From assembly GCA_937927895.1 (NCBI GenBank), contig CALGKA010000014.1, positions 19,257 through 83,256 of the forward strand: 64,000 bases of DNA. The letters run 5' to 3'. Source of the DNA: an uncultured Granulosicoccaceae bacterium (lineage in GTDB: Bacteria; Pseudomonadota; Gammaproteobacteria; Granulosicoccales; Granulosicoccaceae). Within the stretch, counting starts at the first letter, position 1. Each line of letters starts with the position of its first letter. Below, in pieces: positions 25,411-35,051 of the stretch. The notes beneath the pieces are model-generated. The model worked only from the letters and a program-made list of their open reading frames with translations, did not search any database and had not been told where the DNA came from. The position numbers and the translations under genes are program-made.

Positions 25411-27570
25411 GTGATTCACCCTGTAAAGAACCTACTTTCAAAGAAAATCATACTATCTAGCCTGTTTTTATCCGGCTTATGTTTAACCCAGCAGGGCTTT
25501 GCGCAGTCTGCCGGTGTTCAGTGTGTTGATACTGATGGTGACGGATGGGGGTGGGACGGTGTCGCTTCATGCCTTGTAGAAAACCGCACCTCACCAGCGT
25601 CTGATTGCATTGATACTGACGGAGACGGCTGGGGCTGGAATGGGGTAGATTCTTGTTTTGTCGCAGGTTCAAACCCAGCAGCGAATACAGCTGGAAATAC
25701 GGCCAGTGCTGAATGTATTGATCCTGATGGTGACGGCTGGGGGTGGAACGGTACAGATTCTTGTCTAGTTGACCAGGGTGCAGCTTCAGTAACGACTGCA
25801 CCCACGGCAGCTGTATGTGTCGATACTGATGGAGACGGTTGGGGTTGGAACGGTGTGGACTCCTGCCTGGTGGGGAGCACTTCTGCAGTGGGCAATACAC
25901 CCACAGATACCTCACCAGTGGCATCAGCGTGTGTTGATGCTGATGGTGACGGTTGGGGTTGGAATGGCGTAGCTTCATGTGTACCAGGTAATGTAGCTGC
26001 CAGTACAACGCCAGTGACATCACCGGATACAACACCCATCACTGGCACTGTCGTTATCACTTCTATTGATGAGCTCGACGTAAAGTGGGGCGGTCTGCCT
26101 TTGCTCGCAGATACGACTAATAAGAGATTATTTTTGTCGGTTGGTGAAGATTTCACGAGCAAAACTTTGAGATCTGCAGAGCTAACGTACTTGCATGCAG
26201 ACTCTGGATACTCACTGTTAGTTAATGGCCAGCAAGCTACCGTGGGAGCAACCTTAGACTTAGAGATTCAGCATGGTGATCTATTTCCTATAAGCATTTA
26301 CCGCGGTGAATCATTGTTTGAACAATATGACCTGGTGATTACTAATCTGCCTATAGTGCAGATTGTCGCAGATAGCATTGTTGATGAACCCAAGCTCCCT
26401 GGAACAATGCGTTGGGTAGATGGCGCTCGTGACATCGATACAGGCACAATGCCATTAGGTATAGAGATTAGAGGCAATTCATCTCAGGCATTCGACAAAA
26501 AAGCATTCTCTTTTGAGGTTCGAGATGAATCAGGCGACGGCACCAATATAGAGTTTTTAGATCTACGTAACGATGATGATTGGATTCTTGATGCAGCATT
26601 CCGGGATCAATCGTTTGTGCGCAACCTGGTGTCTCACGACTTATTCAGAGACATGCGACCTTATGCGTACATAAACGATGGAGGTGAGCAAAAAGGACAA
26701 TCAACTTTGGCTGGTGGTTTAGCCGAAGTTATCCTGAATTCTCGCTACCAGGGTGTGTATGTACTGCATGAAAGAATTGATAGAAAATTACTAAAGCTTT
26801 CTAAAGTAGATGTACCTGAGGATGATACAGGTGACCGTTGGGACTTAGTCGACTTTACAGATCCGCAAAACGGCTCTGTGCTTTACAAGGCATCTTTAAG
26901 TGCTACCAATTTTTATACTACCGATGCAATTGAAAGTAAGTTCGAGCAAAAATATCCTGATGAAGATGACATAACTCACTATCAGCCATTGCTTGAATTG
27001 GCCGATTTTATAGCTAACTCAACCGATAGCGATTTTAATAGTCGTGTTGCTAGTGTTGTTGAGCTTGATTCAGTGGTGGACTGGTGGTTGTTAAGATTGG
27101 TCAGTGCCAACAGAGATGCGTTTCATAGAAACTATTACATGGCTCGTAGTGAAAATTTAAAATGGACTGTCGTTCCATGGGATTTTGATGCTACTTTTGG
27201 TATGGATTGGAGGGGCGGAGTTGAGCCTGATAGTGTAGATTATTACAACCCGAGCGGTAATAGATTAGTAGGCCGATTAACCGAACACCCTCAAAATGGT
27301 TTTAATGCATTGGCTAAAGCAAGGTGGTCAGAGCTTCGTGCGTCGCTATTTACTGCTGACGCGATAGCTGACAGGTTTGCGTTTTATGCACAGCAAGTTG
27401 ATCGTGGTCTGATGTTATCCGGTGAGACACCGCGACAGCGTAATTTGCAGCGCTGGCCCGGCACTGGTAATACCGGGGCAAGTAACCCTGAGCTTGGAGA
27501 TGTTGAGTATCTTCGTAGTTGGCTTGCAGAGCGGTTGGCGTTTGTTGATGGGGTTATGGAGTCTTTATAG
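25411..27570 (+). CDS. Secreted CotH kinase-family protein with five Asp/Gly/Trp repeats
   Basis: A 719-residue exported protein. The start is GTG 25411: AGAGGA lies seven bases upstream and a signal peptide follows (LFLSGLCLTQQGFAQ). The frame begins earlier at TTG 25291. Residues 38-190 hold five repeats of the form C-x-D-x-DGDGWGWNG-x-x-SC, separated by Ala/Thr/Pro linkers; each has a Cys pair and a calcium-loop-like DxDGDG. Residues about 290-640 form a CotH domain: EIRGNSSQAFDKKAFSFEV near the ATP site, and VPWDFDATFGMDW with metal-binding D591/D593. CotH proteins in Bacillus phosphorylate spore-coat protein; the substrate here is unknown. Confidence 0.85.
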   Translation: MIHPVKNLLSKKIILSSLFLSGLCLTQQGFAQSAGVQCVDTDGDGWGWDGVASCLVENRTSPASDCIDTDGDGWGWNGVDSCFVAGSNPAANTAGNTASAECIDPDGDGWGWNGTDSCLVDQGAASVTTAPTAAVCVDTDGDGWGWNGVDSCLVGSTSAVGNTPTDTSPVASACVDADGDGWGWNGVASCVPGNVAASTTPVTSPDTTPITGTVVITSIDELDVKWGGLPLLADTTNKRLFLSVGEDFTSKTLRSAELTYLHADSGYSLLVNGQQATVGATLDLEIQHGDLFPISIYRGESLFEQYDLVITNLPIVQIVADSIVDEPKLPGTMRWVDGARDIDTGTMPLGIEIRGNSSQAFDKKAFSFEVRDESGDGTNIEFLDLRNDDDWILDAAFRDQSFVRNLVSHDLFRDMRPYAYINDGGEQKGQSTLAGGLAEVILNSRYQGVYVLHERIDRKLLKLSKVDVPEDDTGDRWDLVDFTDPQNGSVLYKASLSATNFYTTDAIESKFEQKYPDEDDITHYQPLLELADFIANSTDSDFNSRVASVVELDSVVDWWLLRLVSANRDAFHRNYYMARSENLKWTVVPWDFDATFGMDWRGGVEPDSVDYYNPSGNRLVGRLTEHPQNGFNALAKARWSELRASLFTADAIADRFAFYAQQVDRGLMLSGETPRQRNLQRWPGTGNTGASNPELGDVEYLRSWLAERLAFVDGVMESL

Positions 27571-27659
27571 TGCACTGCGCTCAAAGCGCCGTCCCTGGCG
27601 CTTTGACCCCACGGAAGACTATTGCAAAAAACAACAAAAAGCGCGTTTAACTGCATTAA
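27571..27659. repeat. Dispersed repeat, copy B (truncated)
   Basis: Begins directly after the CotH stop codon and matches only the last part of copies A and C (GCGCTCAAAGCGCC hairpin and downstream ~60 bases). The 3' flank GCGTTTAACTGCATT is shared with copy C at about 41178-41191. The left end is cut by the gene end. Confidence 0.85.
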
Positions 27660-27693
27660 CCGATTCACTTAAACCTCACGTGCTTTCTTTTAA

Positions 27694-27973
27694 GGAAACC
27701 CACAAGCGTGAGCGTGGGACTGACTTGTTAGAGTTTTGAGTTTGAATGATATAGCTCGAACTACGAGATTTGGTTGTGTGCAGTTCGGTTCTGGATATAA
27801 GCATGATGAGATCGGGGTGGTTAGTCCCACGCTAACGCTTGTGGGTTTCGGTTGACGTACTTGACTCATAAAAAGTCGCAAAGCTGCTTATAGTACATGT
27901 CTATGTTGTGCTCGTTAGATTTCCATGCCGTGCTGTCAAGAGCTTTAGGAAACCCACAAGCGTTAGCGTGGGA
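27694..27973. repeat. Composite REP element (three REPs and two cores)
   Basis: Three copies of a 27-base motif, CCCACAAGCG-TKA-GCGTGGG preceded by GGAAA. They lie at 27694-27721 (+), 27823-27849 (inverted) and 27948-27973 (+). Each can fold as a hairpin with a CCCAC/GTGGG stem and an AA bulge, as in REP sequences. The spacer cores reappear inverted at 63684-63957. No RAYT transposase gene is in the window. Confidence 0.85.
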
Positions 27974-28401
27974 TTTTAGAACCGTAAAGCCAAATAATTA
28001 TCATCACCTGAAAAAAGAACACGATTCTAAACAAAATCGACGTGCTGGCTGATTAGACCATGCCTATTCGCCAAACACGCAACCAGCAGTTATACAACCC
28101 AAATAAACCGTTCTTGTACCGAATACATCCAACCCCAAAGCAAAACCTACATCTCAATTTAATACTGCAAATCGCTGAATACCTGTCTCGACTTCAAAAA
28201 AACAACAATTAAAAAGGCCTCTTTCAATAGTCTGGAATAAACGATGCTCGTACTGCCATCCTAAAGTGTGAATTAGTCGAGTCTATGTTCTGTGCATCCG
28301 TTTGTGGTGCGGTTTAAGTACCGGCATGACGCGGCGGACTGTACTTTCGACACTGAATTGTTTTTGACACTTATTTGTTTTGCTATTGATGGAGTTTCAT
28401 T
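27974..28401. other. Upstream region of the DUF11 gene
   Basis: About 430 bases without a gene. It probably contains the promoter of the giant surface-protein operon; GGAG lies about seven bases before ATG 28402. No other element was recognised. Confidence 0.5.
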
Positions 28402-31400
28402 ATGTCTGACCAGCACACGCATACTATTCACTGTGACGATCCGTTTGCCGCCACCAACCTTCGAATTGAGAAAAGCGTTGATAACCACACACCTCAGGTA
28501 GGTGACGATGTCACGTGGACAATTGAAATTAAGAACGATGGCCCAGGCTACGCTGAGGCTGTGCGGGTTGAAGATTTGTTGCCTGCGGGCGTATACCACG
28601 TTAGTGATTTCGCGAGCATTGGCGATTACGATGAGGCTACGGGTGAGTGGTATGTCGGTACATTCGCACCGGGTACTTGTCATACCTTAACGATTGTGAC
28701 CACCGTTACAGACACTAGTGAAGCACAAGTTAATAGTGCAACTATTTCAAGTAACACTCACGATACTAATCCGTACGACAACAACGACAATGATTGGATT
28801 CACGCAACCGGGCCGATATCAGATCTAAAAATAACCAAAACAGTTAGTAACGATCAGCCTGCTCTGGGTGAAGAAGTATCATGGGAAGTGACCGTAACCA
28901 ATGAAGGCCCGGATACCGCTACTAATGTGGTGGTTAGAGACAATCTACCGTCTGGTGTTACGCATGTTAGTGATGCCGCTGCTAACGGTGAATATGATGA
29001 ATCGGCTGGCACCTGGAGGCTTGATCAACTTGCAAGCGGTGAGTCGCAAACGCTTACAATTGTCACTACGGTAGATGAATCTTCTGCGCAATGGAATTCT
29101 GCCACGGCTGTCAGTGATACTTATGAATCAGACTGGTCTGACAACACTGGCCACGCAGTAGTACGTGGTGGTGAAGCGGATATTTCAATTACAAAAACCG
29201 TTAGCAGCGAAACACCAAACTTAGGTGAGCAAGTAGAATGGACCATTGTTGTAACGAACAATGGAGCAGATGATGCCATCGGTGTAAAAGTATTGGATAC
29301 CTTGCCCGGTGGTTTGCAACACCTTGCTGATGATGCCACCACTGGGTTCTTTGATGAGTATCAAGGCCAGTGGTGGATCGGTGAGCTTGCGGCAGGTGCC
29401 ACTGAAACACTTACTATCAGCACTAACGTGATTGATGCTGCAGAAGCACAGGTAAACACCAGCACTGTTCACACAGATACCAACGATACTAATGCTGATA
29501 ACAATGTCGCCACTGCCAGTACTGATGCTGAAGCTGCTGACCTTGCTGTGGTGAAAACAGTAAGTGATCCTACACCAAATGTTGGCGATACCATTACCTG
29601 GACTGTAGTGATCACCAATGAAGGGGTCGATACTGCTGTAAACACAGTGGTTCACGATGCGCTTCCAAACGGTGTTGTATACGCATCCGATGAGGCAACC
29701 CTGGGTGGTTATGATAATCGTACAGGCCAATGGGATTTGGGTGATCTACCAAGTGGTGCGTCTGAAACGCTTACCATTGATACCGTGGTCACTGACTCAT
29801 TCCTGCAAATGAATGTAGCAGTTGCCACCAGTGATACTTTTGACCCGGACGATTGTAATAACGCAGACTTTGCCATTACTGATGCGCTACCTGCGGCCGA
29901 TCTGTCGGTCATTAAATCGGTTAGCAACGAAGCGCCAAACGTTGGTGATGTAGTCGTCTGGACAATCGAAGTGAGTAATAACGGACCTGATGCAGCCAGT
30001 GGTATAGAAGTTACAGACGTATTGCCAGCAGGCGTTGCCTACGTGCCAGACGCTGAAACTAATCAGCAATCTGCCGGTAGTTTTGATCCAGCAACTGGTA
30101 TCTGGACAATGGCCACATTGACCCCGGGTGCTTCAGAAACGCTAGAAGTCAGTACCACGGTCACAAGCCTTGAAAGCCAGGTTAATACAGTGTCGGTTAC
30201 CAGTGACACCTATGACTTTAACCCTGACAACAATGCTGCTGATGCCCTAACCGATGCAGTCGCTGCTGATGTACAAGTGGTTAAAACCGTCAGTGATGAA
30301 GCGCCGAACTTAGGCGATGTAATAGTGTGGACGATTGAAGTCACCAATAATGGTCCAGATACGTCTGACAATATTGTGATCGATGAAATCTTGCCAGGCG
30401 GTGTTAGCTACATTCCTTTTGAGTTTGGCCGCGCCGGAACCGCTGGCGAATACGATAACGAGGCTGGCACGTGGACTCTGGAATCACTCGAAGTAGGTGC
30501 CACAGAAACCCTAATGTTGCGCACCGAAGTCACAAGCTTAGATGTGCAAGAAAACAGTGCGACAGCCACCAGTTCAACCGTTGATCTTGATGAAACGAAT
30601 AATACTGATCAAGCGTCTGCCGACCCTGTGGGTGCTGATCTTCAGATTAGCAAAGTGGTCAGTGAAGAATCTCCCGAGCTAGGAGAAGAAGTAACCTGGA
30701 CACTTGAAGTAGTGAACCTTGGGCCTGATGCTGCAACTGAAGTCGCGGTTATAGATGCGCTACCAAGTGGTGTTGAATACGTAAGTTCTGATACCGCCAA
30801 TGGTACCGTAACGGTATCCGATGATGGCACACTGGTATGGCAAATAGGTGACCTTGCGGTTGACACACCGGTCACTCTTGAAATTGTTACCGAAGTTACA
30901 AGCCTTGATATTCAGGTAAATGAAGCGGTAGTGACTGCGGCACCGGGTGAGGAGCTGGATACCAGTAATAACACCGCTGAAGATCAAACCGATGCTATTC
31001 AAGTTGACCTTAGTGTTACCAACATGGCAGACGTAGATATAACCACGGTTGGCGGCACAGTAGTATGGACAGTCACCGCAACCAACGATGGCCCGGATGA
31101 CGCAACAGGAGTAGCACTGAGTGACCTATTACCTGAAGGTGTTGAGTTTGTATCTGCAGACACAAACTCAGGAACATACACAGATGGTGTGTGGACCATT
31201 GGCGAATTACCGTCAGGCGCTACCAGTACTGTAGAAGTTACAACATCCGTCAACGAAGATGCCACTCCAGGGCAATTGATTAGCATTGCTGAAGTCATAG
31301 CGCAGTTGGAATCAGACGTAGATTCTACACCTGCAAATGATGATGGCGACCAATCAGAAGATGATGAAGCCGCTGCCACAATCACTGTGGTAGAGCCTGA

Positions 31401-32736
31401 GCCTGTAGCAGGCTTACTGGCAGAGCCGAATGAATTGTCTGTTGCAGGAAGCGGCGATCGCGCCGTGAATGCAGTGGTTGTTTTAGATCGCTCAAGTAGT
31501 ATGGGTGCTGAAATCGAAATAGATGGTCAAACTGAAACAAGACTCTATTGGAACGCACGTGCCATTGAAGAATTTGCCGCACGTCAGGACGTTCACGCTG
31601 TTAAAGTGCTTTCATTTGATCGTCGCGTCACTGATGAAGCCAATGGAACCACCACTTTCTTTGATGGTGGCGAAGACGGATTGGGTGATAAAGGCAATAT
31701 GCCCGCTGATGAAGTATCAGACTGGATAGATGTCACTACCCCTGCGGGCCTTGCTGAATTACAAGCCTTTATGGCAACGCAAGAGCCACACGGTTCAGGC
31801 ACCAATTATTCTGCCGCAATTGAAGCAACACTGGCACAAGTCGATACGCCACCGAATGCAGAAAATGAAACAAACTTCTATTTCTTCTCTGATGGTGAGC
31901 CGCTCAATGGTGGTGTACCTGGAACGCACCAGCTTCTAGACGTAGCAGGGTGGGAAGCTCACGCCGAAGCCACCTACGATAGCACTTACGCTATTGGCTA
32001 TGCGGGCGCTGTAAAAGTACGAGAATCCTTAGAAGAAATTGCACATGTTAACGGCGAACCTGATGTTCGTGGTGTTGATGATGATCCGAATGTTTTATTG
32101 GTCAATGAAGTAGACGCAATACCAACAGTACTGAGCAACCTGGTCTCTACCAGTATAAAGGGCAATGCCATCGAAGATGATTCGATCATGGTAGATGACT
32201 TTATTATCTCTAGTATGGAATTCGACGGTGTGCTCTACACCTACGATGGTACGTCGGTATCGGGTGAGCTAACGACTGCTACGGAATTGCCAGACAACTT
32301 TGGCGCAGAGAGTTTTATTGTTGTTAATACTTCGCAAGAGGGTTCGTTGCAGTTTGATTTTGTCACTGGTGATTTTATTTACTATTCACCCACCACTGAT
32401 CAAGCACTGACTGAGTCATTCGACTACACAATCACCGAAGTCTCTGATTCGCCTGAGCCTGCAAGTTCAACATCGACAGTGTCTATAAATGTGACAGCGC
32501 CGGTTACTGAGGTAGTCAGCCCGGATCCAGTCGTTCTGGAAGAGCCGGTTGTCAGCGAATTGATCAGCTCTAGCGATGATAATGTGGATCAATTATTGCC
32601 TGCCCTAACGTCCGCATCAAAATTGCCATGTGCAGACGGGTCAGATGATTGTCCTGAAGATATCAGGCAAGAGTTCTACTTTGCTCCGAATGATATCGAA
32701 GTACAAATCTGGGACAACGGGATCGCAATGTTCTAA
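28402..32736 (+). CDS. Giant DUF11-repeat / VWA-domain surface protein, probable type I secretion substrate
   Basis: A 1444-residue acidic protein without a signal peptide. Residues about 17-1000 are eight DUF11 Ig-like repeats of 115-125 residues, each with the pattern K.VS...P..G..V.W.I.V.N.GPD, LP.GV and a closing NSA...DNN. A VWA domain follows, with the MIDAS motif D1029-R-S-S-S at its start and a late FFFSDGEP. Then comes a cadherin-like beta domain (about 1260-1370) and an acidic C-terminus. A type I exporter and adaptor follow directly, so it is most likely secreted through them as an adhesin. No RTX nonapeptides are seen. Confidence 0.85.
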   Translation: MSDQHTHTIHCDDPFAATNLRIEKSVDNHTPQVGDDVTWTIEIKNDGPGYAEAVRVEDLLPAGVYHVSDFASIGDYDEATGEWYVGTFAPGTCHTLTIVTTVTDTSEAQVNSATISSNTHDTNPYDNNDNDWIHATGPISDLKITKTVSNDQPALGEEVSWEVTVTNEGPDTATNVVVRDNLPSGVTHVSDAAANGEYDESAGTWRLDQLASGESQTLTIVTTVDESSAQWNSATAVSDTYESDWSDNTGHAVVRGGEADISITKTVSSETPNLGEQVEWTIVVTNNGADDAIGVKVLDTLPGGLQHLADDATTGFFDEYQGQWWIGELAAGATETLTISTNVIDAAEAQVNTSTVHTDTNDTNADNNVATASTDAEAADLAVVKTVSDPTPNVGDTITWTVVITNEGVDTAVNTVVHDALPNGVVYASDEATLGGYDNRTGQWDLGDLPSGASETLTIDTVVTDSFLQMNVAVATSDTFDPDDCNNADFAITDALPAADLSVIKSVSNEAPNVGDVVVWTIEVSNNGPDAASGIEVTDVLPAGVAYVPDAETNQQSAGSFDPATGIWTMATLTPGASETLEVSTTVTSLESQVNTVSVTSDTYDFNPDNNAADALTDAVAADVQVVKTVSDEAPNLGDVIVWTIEVTNNGPDTSDNIVIDEILPGGVSYIPFEFGRAGTAGEYDNEAGTWTLESLEVGATETLMLRTEVTSLDVQENSATATSSTVDLDETNNTDQASADPVGADLQISKVVSEESPELGEEVTWTLEVVNLGPDAATEVAVIDALPSGVEYVSSDTANGTVTVSDDGTLVWQIGDLAVDTPVTLEIVTEVTSLDIQVNEAVVTAAPGEELDTSNNTAEDQTDAIQVDLSVTNMADVDITTVGGTVVWTVTATNDGPDDATGVALSDLLPEGVEFVSADTNSGTYTDGVWTIGELPSGATSTVEVTTSVNEDATPGQLISIAEVIAQLESDVDSTPANDDGDQSEDDEAAATITVVEPEPVAGLLAEPNELSVAGSGDRAVNAVVVLDRSSSMGAEIEIDGQTETRLYWNARAIEEFAARQDVHAVKVLSFDRRVTDEANGTTTFFDGGEDGLGDKGNMPADEVSDWIDVTTPAGLAELQAFMATQEPHGSGTNYSAAIEATLAQVDTPPNAENETNFYFFSDGEPLNGGVPGTHQLLDVAGWEAHAEATYDSTYAIGYAGAVKVRESLEEIAHVNGEPDVRGVDDDPNVLLVNEVDAIPTVLSNLVSTSIKGNAIEDDSIMVDDFIISSMEFDGVLYTYDGTSVSGELTTATELPDNFGAESFIVVNTSQEGSLQFDFVTGDFIYYSPTTDQALTESFDYTITEVSDSPEPASSTSTVSINVTAPVTEVVSPDPVVLEEPVVSELISSSDDNVDQLLPALTSASKLPCADGSDDCPEDIRQEFYFAPNDIEVQIWDNGIAMF

Positions 32737-32757
32737 CCAAATGTCAGTTGGTTGACG

Positions 32758-32784
32758 CCGATCCCTTCCTTTAGAAGGGATCGG
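32758..32784 (+). promoter_or_regulatory. Hairpin occluding the ribosome site of the type I exporter
   Basis: An 11-bp perfect stem (32758-32768 with 32774-32784) with a 5-base loop lies between the substrate stop and the exporter ATG at 32790. The 3' arm includes the purine-rich AAGGGAT/CGGA ribosome-binding region, and no T-run follows. It may limit exporter translation relative to the substrate, or act as a processing or 3'-protecting hairpin. Confidence 0.6.
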
Positions 32785-32789
32785 AATAA

Positions 32790-35051
32790 ATGACAGAAGT
32801 TAAGAACAATTCCACTGAAGAAAATCGAGTCGATACTACGGATGTATTGCTTGCCTGCTTCCAGAAAATAGCACAATGGCATAGCCGGGAAGTGTTTGCA
32901 GAAGCCGCTTTAGCGAGCTTGCCTGTTTCAAGCCATGGCCTTGTTCCAGCGCAAATGCTTGAGCTTGCCAGCAGGGCCGGATTTGACGGCACTGTTATGC
33001 AAAAAAAACCAAGCGAACTAAGCGCCGAACAACTACCGGCGATTGTTCTACTTAAAGATAACCGCGCCGGCATCATTGAATCAGACGGGAGTGCTGTTGG
33101 TTACCGTTTTCTGTTGTTGTCTGAGCACGGTCAGTTTGTTGAGTCTACCGCTGCCTACTTATCTGAACATTTCCTTGGTTATACGTTTACCTTCGCATTG
33201 CGGGTAGTCAACCATACAGGCAACGGCAAGCCAGGCTTGTTTGACTCATCAGATAGAAAAAACTGGTTTTGGAATACCCTTTGGAATTTCCGTAGTCACT
33301 ATATTCAACTACTTCCGGCTTCATTGCTAATTAACTTGTTCGCTTTGGCAATGCCGTTTTTTGTCATGATTGTATACGACCGGGTGGTACCTAATAGTGC
33401 GACCGAAACTCTGTGGGTGCTGGCTATAGGCGTGGTGCTAGTGTTCGCGTTTGATCTGGTAATGAAGCTCGTACGTGGCGCTCTGCTTGAGAGAGCAGGT
33501 AAGGAAATGGACATTAAACTTTCGGGTATTTTGTTCGAACAAATCCTATCTTTATCGATTAGTTCAATACCCTCGTCTATGGGCAACTTGGTCAGTCGAA
33601 TAAGAGCCTATGAAACTCTTCGTGAGTTTTTTGTATCAGCCACTATGTTGGCCATAGCGGATCTGCCATTTTCGTTATTAATGATTGGTGTGATATTTTA
33701 TTTAGGTGGCCCTATAGGATGGGTGTTAGTGACTGCCGCTAGCATCGCAATTACGGTAGCTGTGCTAATACAAGTACCGTTGCGAAAATCAGTCAATATG
33801 GCGGCAGAGGCAGGCTTAGAACGACAAGCGTTTATTGGTGAAAGTGTAGCGAATCTTGAATCGGTAAAAGCCTGTAACGCTGAAGGCTACTTACAGCGCC
33901 GAATGAAAAGCATGATGCTAACCGCATCTTCTTCTGCCGTGAAGTCTCACTGGTATAGCTTGCTTGGCAACACCTTAACCACTACTACCATTCAGGTAAC
34001 CTCTGTTGCAGTTGTGGTGGCGGGCGTATATCTGGTATCGGCCGGGCAACTGACAATGGGTGGTTTGATAGCGGTTGTAATGTTGACCTCACGATGCATG
34101 GCGCCTTTGGCTATGGTGGCAGGTTTAATGACGCGCTTACAGCAAGCGTTGCAGTCTCTGGAGTCGCTTAATGGTGTTATGGGTCTTGAGCGTGAGACTG
34201 AATCTAATGATCGCTTTACTCATGCGACCGTGCAAAAAGCAGATTATGAATTTCAAAAGTTCGGCTTGAAATACCCGGATACAAGTGAATTTGCATTAAA
34301 AGATTTATCGTTCAGCATTCGCGAAGGTGAAAAGGTAGCGCTGTTAGGCAGAATTGGCTCTGGTAAGAGCTCATTGTTAAAGGTAATGGCGGGTTTGCTT
34401 AAGCACACTGAAGGCGCGTTACTGGTTAATAGTATCGATATAGCCCAGTACCACCCGACCATTTTACGAAAGATGGTTGGTTATGTACCGCAGGATGCCG
34501 CGTTGTTTCATGGCTCTCTGCGCGACAACATAGTGATGGGCAATACCGAATTTACCGATGATCAAATTCTTGAGGTTATCCGTTTTACCGGGCTTGACGG
34601 GTTCGTTAAACGTCATCAGAACGGAATACATGCACAAGTCGGTGAGCGGGGTTGCTTGCTTTCAGGCGGTCAGCGTAAAGCCGTGGCGTTGTCACGTTGT
34701 TTGTTACTAAAGCCGCCGATGCTACTTCTTGATGAGCCAACGGCCAATCTTGACCCGGAAACGGAAAAACTCTTTATACAAAACTTAGAGCGTTTATCGG
34801 CCTTGCCGGGCAGCACGCTTGTGGTTGCAACGCATAAAGCGTCAGTACTAAAAATTGTTGACCGCGCTATTGTACTTCATGAAGGGCGAGTAGTGTCAGA
34901 TGGCAATGCAACGCAACTACAAAACAATGCGCCGCTAGAACCAGTTACCGCACGTAAGGCGACTATTACTCGAAGTAAGTCAGCGCAACCAAAGCCTAAA
35001 GTTAGTCAGGACAAAGTGCCTGCTGCAACAAGATCTAAGGCAATATCATGA
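32790..35051 (+). CDS. Type I secretion ABC exporter (LapB/HlyB family)
   Basis: Inner-membrane transporter of 753 residues. The N-terminal 150 residues form a C39-like domain without the catalytic Cys motif, as in exporters of uncleaved substrates. Membrane helices occupy about 170-440. The ATPase has Walker A GRIGSGKSS (K526), signature LSGGQRKAVALSR, Walker B MLLLDEPTANLD and H-loop VATHKAS. A basic, low-complexity tail (TRSKSAQPKPKVSQDK) is unusual. The stop overlaps the adaptor gene by four bases. A TolC-like outer-membrane partner is not in the window. Confidence 0.92.
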   Translation: MTEVKNNSTEENRVDTTDVLLACFQKIAQWHSREVFAEAALASLPVSSHGLVPAQMLELASRAGFDGTVMQKKPSELSAEQLPAIVLLKDNRAGIIESDGSAVGYRFLLLSEHGQFVESTAAYLSEHFLGYTFTFALRVVNHTGNGKPGLFDSSDRKNWFWNTLWNFRSHYIQLLPASLLINLFALAMPFFVMIVYDRVVPNSATETLWVLAIGVVLVFAFDLVMKLVRGALLERAGKEMDIKLSGILFEQILSLSISSIPSSMGNLVSRIRAYETLREFFVSATMLAIADLPFSLLMIGVIFYLGGPIGWVLVTAASIAITVAVLIQVPLRKSVNMAAEAGLERQAFIGESVANLESVKACNAEGYLQRRMKSMMLTASSSAVKSHWYSLLGNTLTTTTIQVTSVAVVVAGVYLVSAGQLTMGGLIAVVMLTSRCMAPLAMVAGLMTRLQQALQSLESLNGVMGLERETESNDRFTHATVQKADYEFQKFGLKYPDTSEFALKDLSFSIREGEKVALLGRIGSGKSSLLKVMAGLLKHTEGALLVNSIDIAQYHPTILRKMVGYVPQDAALFHGSLRDNIVMGNTEFTDDQILEVIRFTGLDGFVKRHQNGIHAQVGERGCLLSGGQRKAVALSRCLLLKPPMLLLDEPTANLDPETEKLFIQNLERLSALPGSTLVVATHKASVLKIVDRAIVLHEGRVVSDGNATQLQNNAPLEPVTARKATITRSKSAQPKPKVSQDKVPAATRSKAIS

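Noticed and set aside
25457..26162. Long minus-strand frames opposite the CotH repeats
   Set aside because: Low-complexity His/Arg/Pro and Ser/Thr/Pro sequences produced by antisense reading of the tandem repeats; the plus strand has signal peptide and domains.
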